This document shows, in pieces, positions 57,241-64,000 of a DNA stretch of 64,000 nucleotides. Numbering within the stretch: position 1 is the first letter of the stretch; every line of letters begins with the position of its first letter. The stretch comes from Inia geoffrensis. Taxonomy: Eukaryota; Chordata; Mammalia; Artiodactyla; Iniidae. The notes under the pieces are model-generated. The model was not told the DNA's origin. It saw only the letters and a program-made list of their open reading frames with translations, and did not search any database. The DNA lies in the NCBI GenBank assembly GCA_036417435.1, contig CM070907.1, forward strand, positions 55,846,001-55,910,000, in the 5' to 3' direction. The position numbers and the translations under genes are program-made.

Positions 57241-59035
57241 ATGTACCAAGAGATGTGGGAGTAGGTCTGGAATTAATTCTGGCACGTTTACTGTCCAGAT
57301 GGGAAAACAGAGGTCCAAGAGCGGGGGACTTCCCGAAAGTCACCCAGCAGGGGTGGCAAGCGGGCCAGGGCAGTTCTCACCCCACACCTGCCTTCTGAGG
57401 AGGCCGACTGCACTGAGACCCCCTTACTTCAGAGGGTGGAGGCAATGCTGGGTGTGGAAGATGCTCGGCTGTCCCACCCAACTCTCTGTGGGGAGGGCCC
57501 TTTGTAATTCTTTCCCTGTGTAATGGGGCGCTTTGATATCGCAGACAGACATTAACCATCTGCAGTGTCTGAAGAGAAACAAGCCCATGATGAAGTGACA
57601 AAATCCTCAGCAGAAGCCTGGAGCAGATGGGCTGTGAGACAGTGTTGGAGGGGGTGTCCAATAGACAGGGGGTGGGGGAGGGCTCCGAGGAAGCGGGGGT
57701 GGCTGTGCTGAGACCTGCAGCTGAGGTGGATGCTTGGCCTGGGGCCTGAGTTTGGTTAATTTTCTCTCCAGGGGGTCCAGGCAGGAGCCGGACCTAGTTT
57801 CCAGTCTCTTTTCCTGTTTGATTTAAGGCCCAGGCTCTGTAAAGTGGCTCAGCTCCATGGAAAGAGCAGGCTTAGGTGACAGAGAGGCTGGGCTGTCTTT
57901 CCTGACAGTTCCATGGGCTGCAGACCCCATATCTCCTAAGCACATTAGTTCTGAAGAGCTCAAAGCACAGGGGTAGGGAAGACAATGAGGAGCCACAGGG
58001 CATACCTGGGGGCCCTTGGATGGGCACCCAAACTCCTATTTTTCTGCTTGCAAAAGCAGCAGAGCACCTGGCTTCCTGCCCCTGAGCCCCTGCAGTGAGG
58101 CTCCTGATCATCTGTCCAGGGCAGCCCCAGGAGCTGCTGTCAGTCAGGGCGGAGGCTGGTTAGAAGGCAGGTCTCCTGACCCCAGACGAGTGTGCTCCCT
58201 GTAGTATTCTCCCCAGACCCAGGAGTCAGAGAACTCAGCCCTTCAAGCCCCTGTTTCCTAGTCACAGTGCCACCGTGTCCACCATGGCAAATCCACAGGC
58301 TCTGTTTCAGAGCCACAGTGACACAGGGGGGCAGGAACTGGCACCTCGCGGGGCTGAGAAGCTTCATGAATGTGGCAGGCGGGTTTGGCCACGGAGCTCC
58401 AGCCCCCCTGTGTACCCAGCTGCCTCTTGGACACCTCCACCTGAATTTTCTATGGGTACCAGAAGCCTCACACAGAACTCCTCTTCCCCAGAAGCTGCTG
58501 TTGATTCTTCTTAACCGCCTGTCTGCCTGAGCCTGGGAGGCAGCCCTGACTCTGCATCCTGACATTTTTCTCAACGGTCCCCTTGTACCTGTCCCTATGG
58601 CAACTCCTGGAGCTCAGGCCTCATCCCCGCTCCCCCAACATCCTTACTTGGCTCCCTTCTGCCTTTCTGTCCACCTTCCATTTTAGTTTGCAGGCCGATC
58701 TTCCTGACATAGTTCTGCCTGCTCTAACCACCCTGCTCATCCAATCTTACCTCTAATCCTGCCTCTCCCCACACTCTATGCTCCAGGACTCCTGACACCT
58801 CTGCACCCGCCCTCACCTGCCCTGCCTTTGCTCTCCTCGTACCACCCTTCTTCATTTTCTCCACCATCTCCGCAGTCAACCTGTAAGGCCCAGCCTATGA
58901 GTCACTGCCTCGATAAGGCAGTCCCCAGATCTCCACCTTCCCAGCTCTCCTCTTGGGGTTTCTGGTCCCTTGCACAGCCCACCATTCCATCATGTAATGA
59001 TCTGCTTTGCATATGGCCCTCCTCCCTGGCTTTCT
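57241..59035. other. Sequence without a supported gene; L2-like at its right end
   Basis: 58600-59035 is pyrimidine-rich and L2-like ('ccctcacctgccctgccttt'). The remainder has short overlapping frames on both strands, none convincing. Confidence 0.4.
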
Positions 59036-59044
59036 CAAGATGAA

Positions 59045-60555
59045 GATCACTGGATATCCGTATGCAAAAAAAGAACCTCAACTCATTATCTTGTAACGTA
59101 TATGAAAATTAACTCAAAATGGATCACAGACCTAAATGTAAAATCTTTTTAAAACTATAAGACTTCTAGGAGAAAATCTGTGACTTTCTGTTAGGCAAAG
59201 ATTTCTTGGATAGGACCTAAGAGGCACAAATCACAGAAAATTTAATAAACTAGACTTCATCCAAATGAAAAACTTCTCCTCTTCGAAAGACACTGTTAAA
59301 AAAAATGAAAATGAGGGCTTCCCAGGTGGCGCAGTTGTTGAGAATCTGCCTGCCAATTCAGGGGACATGGGTTCAAGCCCTGGTCCGGGAAGATCCCACA
59401 TGCCGCGGAGCAACTAAGCCCATGCACCACAACTACTGAGCCTGCGCTCTAGAGCCCATGAGCCACAACTACTGAAGCCCCCGTGCCACAACTACTGAGC
59501 CCGTGCTCTAGAGCCCGGGCTCTGCAACAAGAGAAGCCACCGCAATGAGACGCCCACGCACCGCAATGCAGAGTAGCCCCCACTCGCTGCGCGCAGCAAC
59601 GAAGACCCAACGCAGCCAAAAATAAATTTAAAAAAATTATTTAAAAAAAAAATGAAAATGAGACACAAACTGCAAGAAAATATTTGCAAAACACCTATCT
59701 GATACATGATTGTTAACCAGTTCTTTATATGAACTCTCAAAACTCAGTAAGAAAATGAACCACCCAACTAAAAAGTGGGCAAAAGACCTGAACAAGCACC
59801 TTCACTCAGAAGATATATAGATGACAAATAATCACATGAAAAGATGCTTGGTATCCTTAGTCATTAGGGACATGAAAATTAAAACCACAGTATACCTATT
59901 ACAATAGCTCAAATGAAAAATGTGACAATACCAAATGCTGATAAGTACATAGAGCAATGGAAATTCTTATACATTGCCCGTGAGAATGCAAAATGGTGCA
60001 ACCACAGTAGAAAACAGTTTTTGGCATCCAGTTACCATATGACCCATCAAGCCTACTCCTAGATATTTATCCCGGAGAAATGAAGACACATGTCTGTGCA
60101 AAAACCCATGTGTGAATGATTATAGCAGCTTTATTTGGAATTGCCCAATCCCAGAAATGTAAATGATAAACAAATTGTGGTACATCCATACAATGGAATA
60201 TGACTCAGCAATATAAAGGAACTAGCTACTGACACACACCACAACACAGAAGGATCTCAAAAGCATTCTATTAAGTGAAAGCAGCCCGCCTCAGAAGGTT
60301 ACATGGCATATGATTTTATTTATACAACATTCTGGAAAAGACAAAACTAGAGAGACAGAAATCAGATCAGTGACTAGAGAGGCTAGGGGTAAGACCGGCT
60401 ACAAACAGGCATGAAGGAATATTTTGGATGGAAATATTCTATATCTTGATGTGCAGGTAGACAAATGACTGTATAAAGATTATAAAAATTCATGTAACTG
60501 TATACCTAAAAAGGGTGACTTTTACTGCACATAAATTATGCCTTCATAAACTGGG
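59045..60555 (+). mobile_element. L1 ORF2 C-terminus and 3' end, split by a SINE
   Basis: Typical L1 phrases run in order: 'aaaatggatcacagacctaa', 'ggcaaaagacctgaacaagc', 'aatggaatatgactcagcaa'. All frames are broken. The SINE at 59316-59644 interrupts it. Confidence 0.85.
59316..59644 (+). mobile_element. CHR-type SINE (long form)
   Basis: The perfect TSD 'aaaaaaaatgaaaatgag' lies at 59298-59315 and 59645-59662. It has a tRNA-like head and a 'caacgaagacccaacgcagc' 3' end. Confidence 0.96.
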
Positions 60556-60650
60556 AAAAAAATCAAGACTGTGACTGTGTCACGGACAATACAGTACACT
60601 GGGTTATGATCAGTTTTACATATATAGTGTCGTGAAACTTTTGTTTCCTT

Positions 60651-60687
<37 letters not shown>

Positions 60688-60688
60688 C
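60651..60688. repeat. (TG)n(AG)n microsatellite
   Basis: About ten TG units are followed by about nine AG units. Confidence 0.95.
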
Positions 60689-60879
60689 ACAGATAGAAAG
60701 GAAGAGGAACTGGATTGTGATATAGAGTGTACCTTCATACTGTGGGTTGTGATAAAAATTGTCTGTGAAAACCACTGCCTAGTTTGTGATCTCTGTGAGA
60801 GCAGTGTCCCTGCATATTCACTGCCTAGCACACAGTAGGTGCTGGGGGGACTCTGGGGCAGGAGCTGAGAGAGGAAGGA

Positions 60880-61075
60880 ATGAACATGCACTGAGCATTC
60901 CACTACATCTGAGGCCTTTACACCCATCAGCCCTTTTAATTCATATAGCAATCCTACAAAGCAGGCATCATTCTGTTTGGCAGACAGGAAACAGAGACTC
61001 AGAAAGACTGAGGACTTGCCCAGGACACACAGCCAGCCAGTGGAAAGCTCAGTCTCTTCCCACTGCACAGGTTGC
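60880..61075 (-). repeat. MIR SINE
   Basis: The reverse core reads 'aacatgcactgagcattcca', 'ttgcccaggacacacagcca'. Confidence 0.7.
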
Positions 61076-61284
61076 TGAGAGTTGTAATAGCAACAAAAGG
61101 CTGTTTAATAGCTTCAGCAAGTGTGAGAATCCCTTAAGTAGCCTTTTAAAATACTGCTATGTGGCTTGCTTGACAAGATACTAGCTACCACCTGCTGAGC
61201 ACAACACCTGCTTTTATAATGCTTCACCTAACACATGGTAGCATTTTATTTATTTTTAATAAAAATATATAGAAAAATACAGAG

Positions 61285-61480
61285 GATGATACTCTTGTGC
61301 TGATTCTGTACATGCATTACCTCATTTGATGTCTTCACGAGCACCCTGTGAGATAGATTCTATTACCTCTATTTTACAGATAAGGAAACTGAGGCTCAGA
61401 AAGGTTAAGACACTGCTCAAGGTTACAGAGCTAGTCACTGGAGGAGCTGCGATCTGAATCCAGGTCAGTGTGTGTCCAAC
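61285..61480 (-). repeat. MIR SINE
   Basis: The reverse core reads 'gataaggaaactgaggctca' and 'tctgaatccaggtcagtgtg'. Confidence 0.85.
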
Positions 61481-62305
61481 ACCTCTGATAGTTTCCCCTT
61501 CCCACCTTGAGGTCCCAGCGTGAGTGGGAGATGCATCCTCCCTTATTCTCTGTCCAGATCAGACTGGGGTAGGTCTTTTGGCAGCTAGTTCATGGCTGGC
61601 CTGGGACTCTGCCCACTCACATCTGAGGATATGGGGACAGGATCCTGGATGGCCTGGAGCCCCTCCATAGCTGACACACCACAAGTCCACTAGAGGTCTA
61701 TACCCTTCTATTTTAATACCAACTCATGATGTCTAATGACAAAGCAGCAAAACACAAAAAGCCAGGTTTTTAAAAGCCAGATTAGAAAAGATGAATGAGA
61801 ATGCAAACTGAACCACAAAGTAGGAGATAAAAGAAACCCTACCACTGTGTCTGAACAAATAATTTTTCTTAAGCAAGAGACTTTCCAAGTCTGCCTCTCT
61901 ACTTGAAAAGAACCAAGAAAAAGATCAGCCTATTTCCCTCTCTGAGAAAACCAGGAAATTATGCCATGCGGATCCTCAGACCATCTGACTGGGCAGGAAA
62001 GGCCAGGGGGCCTGGGAACTTGGGAGTTGGCTGGAAATTCTCTCCTCCCTGAAATGGGTCTGTGGCCAAAACGAGGGGTGGTGGATCTTAAGGCCCAGCC
62101 TGGTACCATGTGAAGGGCCAATCCCAGTCTGGGGCCTGAAAAATCACCCAGTTGCAACCTCTAATTGTAACAAAGGAAATATAATGCTTTGAGAGTAGGT
62201 GTCCCATAAGAAACGGCAGTCAAGACATTGCTCTAGAGAGTCCCACTTTAAAACTATGTCTCCATTCCCGCAGGCCTCATGAGGGACACAGCTATTGCCC
62301 AGTGA
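61481..62305. other. Sequence without a supported gene
   Basis: Nothing coding and no named repeat was recognised in this interval. Confidence 0.4.
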
Positions 62306-62309
62306 GGAC

Positions 62310-62510
62310 TTATTGGGTACCCTACCTGTGCTAGGTGCATTATACACATTAACTCATTTAATCCTTGTAACATTCCTTTGAGGAAAGTATTATCTTACTT
62401 AACAAATGAGAACCTGAGGCCCTAAGGGGGTAGGTAACTTGCCCAAAGAAAGCAGTGGCAGAGTCAGGATTCAAGCCCAGGCCTGTCTGACTGCCATGCT
62501 CTGAATGACT
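62310..62510 (-). repeat. MIR SINE
   Basis: The reverse core reads 'tacctgtgctaggtgcatta', 'taacttgcccaaagaaagca' and 'gattcaagcccaggcctgtc'. Confidence 0.85.
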
Positions 62511-62639
62511 TCCTTGGGAATTCAGCAGCCAAACCCCTTGGAGAGGTTCGTCACTTGTCCCCTCCTACCTCTTACCAGGTGCTCTCAAACCTGCCCCTCA
62601 ATTTGATTCTGACCTAGGCGAGACCAGTGCACAGAGAAT

Positions 62640-62880
62640 CAACATTTCCTGAGCACTGAGGACATGCCCCGAGCTATGGGAGTCATTTTCCTGTAGATTA
62701 TCTCATTACAACACCACACCAAGGCTGTGAGGTAGGTACGATTATCATCCCAATTTTCTGGATTATAAAAATGAAGCACAGAATGGTGAAGACAGCTGCT
62801 TAAGATCACACAGCTAGAGGTAGGAGAGCTAGAATTCCAAGTGAGGTCTCTCTTCAAAGCCTGTGCCCCCTTCAGAAACA
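62640..62880 (-). repeat. MIR SINE (diverged)
   Basis: The phrases 'caaggctgtgaggtaggtac' and 'taagatcacacagctagagg' keep the reversed MIR order. Confidence 0.75.
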
Positions 62881-64000
62881 AAGCTGTGACATTTTATTAA
62901 GAAGCATAAGCAGGATTTGAATAAAGAGAGACCTGTGATGATTCTGAGGGAATACCTTAAAGTTGTTCTTCTAAAATTAATTACAGTTGTTATGCTATCC
63001 TAGTCCAACTCCCAAAAGTATTTTTTCAAAAGATTAAAAAAAAAAGATTAAAATCTTATTTTGGAAAAATTGGTGAGTGATAACCTGAAAGAATATTTGA
63101 AAAAGCATAATATATCTTAGTTTTATGTAGGAAATCAGACTATAAGGCAATGAACTATGGTATTAAGACAATGAAAAGGGGAAGAAATTTTGTAATAAAT
63201 GTGTTGAAAAGACTGATTAGTAATTAAAAAAATATATATATATTGATCCTTACAACAACTCTGGGATGCAGGCAGGACAGATCACATTATCTTTATTTCA
63301 CAAACCAAGGAAGATGAGCCCCTGGCCCAGGGCTTTGTGTCCGTTCTTGACCTCTGAGTCACAGCCTCTGGGAGGTTCCAGGTTTGGACACTACTCAGAG
63401 GACCAGTCCTTTGGAGGTGGCCTGGGGTCTTCTTTAACCTGGGTCCTGAGCAAGAGACTGAACCCAGACACATAGGTCCTAGCCAACAGCCCATACACTC
63501 ACAGAGCCTTAGCACAGGCAAGGGCTCTTTCTGTGCAATTCCCTACAATACTGCTCACTGAGCTTCCATAATGAAGCTATTTTACATGCAATCTACTCCT
63601 TTTACACAGTGAGGGCCAATTGTTTTAACAATGAATCTACAAGGCATAGATAATTATCTATCTATGTATCCATCCATCCATCTATCATTTCTTAGCTCTG
63701 CTCAAGAGCCTAGCAATGATACCCAAGTAGCAATGAGCACACCTGACCCCAGATCTTGTTTTTTAAACGTTGTCTCCTACAAAAAGAGACCAGGGCTTCC
63801 TGGAGGGACTGATGATTCCAGTACTTCCAGCACTTTGACAGGAAAAGTTTAAGGTGAGCCTGGAACATCTCTTTCCAGACAGCAAAGAAGAAATCAAAGA
63901 TTACTGAGGTGAAGTCAACAGAATGCAGATCTGCAGATCCTAAATGTTCTCATCACAAGAAAAAAAAAATTTGTAACTATGTGTGGTGACCATTTTGCAA
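62881..64000. other. Right-edge sequence without a supported gene
   Basis: AT-rich sequence with a short (TA)n near 63231 and a (CCAT)n-like patch near 63666. USP35 or the KCTD21 promoter, expected further right by human synteny, is not seen. Confidence 0.4.

Noticed and set aside
57059..57343. Frames of Ser/Phe/Leu/Pro or Lys/Glu/Gly/Arg repeats, looking like low-complexity proteins
   Set aside because: They come from the GGAA/GGGA microsatellite.

Overview
This window is nuclear DNA of a cetacean (whale, dolphin or porpoise). The clearest sign is at least two dozen tRNA-Glu-derived CHR-type SINEs in both orientations, many with perfect target-site duplications and A-rich tails. Ancient mammalian repeats (MIR, L2, L1, hAT, Tigger, LTRs), introns with GT-AG borders, and two vertebrate genes in the order known for human 11q14.1 complete the picture. 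Nothing is bacterial or plasmid-like.

Only two protein-coding genes can be supported, both on the minus strand. ALG8 (ER glucosyltransferase of the lipid-linked oligosaccharide pathway) enters at the left edge. Its first coding exon is at 6337-6431, inside a CpG-rich promoter, and its second is at 1293-1371; the splice phases fit exactly, and the later exons lie off the left side. KCTD21 (a BTB-domain CUL3 adaptor) has its whole 260-codon reading frame in one exon at 54296-55078, preceded by a splice acceptor; its upstream non-coding exon(s) and promoter were not located and probably lie to the right. The 48 kb between the two genes shows no convincing coding exon. A plus-strand first exon of a divergent non-coding RNA starting at the ALG8 CpG island is plausible but unproven.

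Most of the rest is layered mobile DNA. 1-4.6 kb: CHR SINEs, an ERV1-like LTR, a hAT element with an 8-bp TSD, and two copies of another LTR family. 7-14.4 kb: L1, SINEs, an L2 split by a solo LTR that carries a 40-bp perfect hairpin, and a Tigger DNA transposon invaded by one LTR and two SINEs. 15.8-23.3 kb: a decayed gammaretrovirus-like (class I) provirus with both LTRs, gag, protease and RT remnants, and three SINEs inside. 24-38 kb: MaLR-like LTRs, MIRs, SINEs, L1 pieces and microsatellites. 39.5-44.6 kb: a TSD-bounded, long but defective L1. 45-64 kb: SINEs nested in LTRs, several MIRs, the KCTD21 exon, a GGAA/GGGA microsatellite and an L1 3' end.

I found no novel gene system. The best second-look items are structural: the hairpin LTR with a third copy of its arm 0.9 kb away, a SINE dimer inside one TSD, a SINE that lost its tRNA promoter, a direct repeat around a bare poly(T) tract, and the nested insertion order. 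Family names come from recognition by eye and were not checked against a repeat library.
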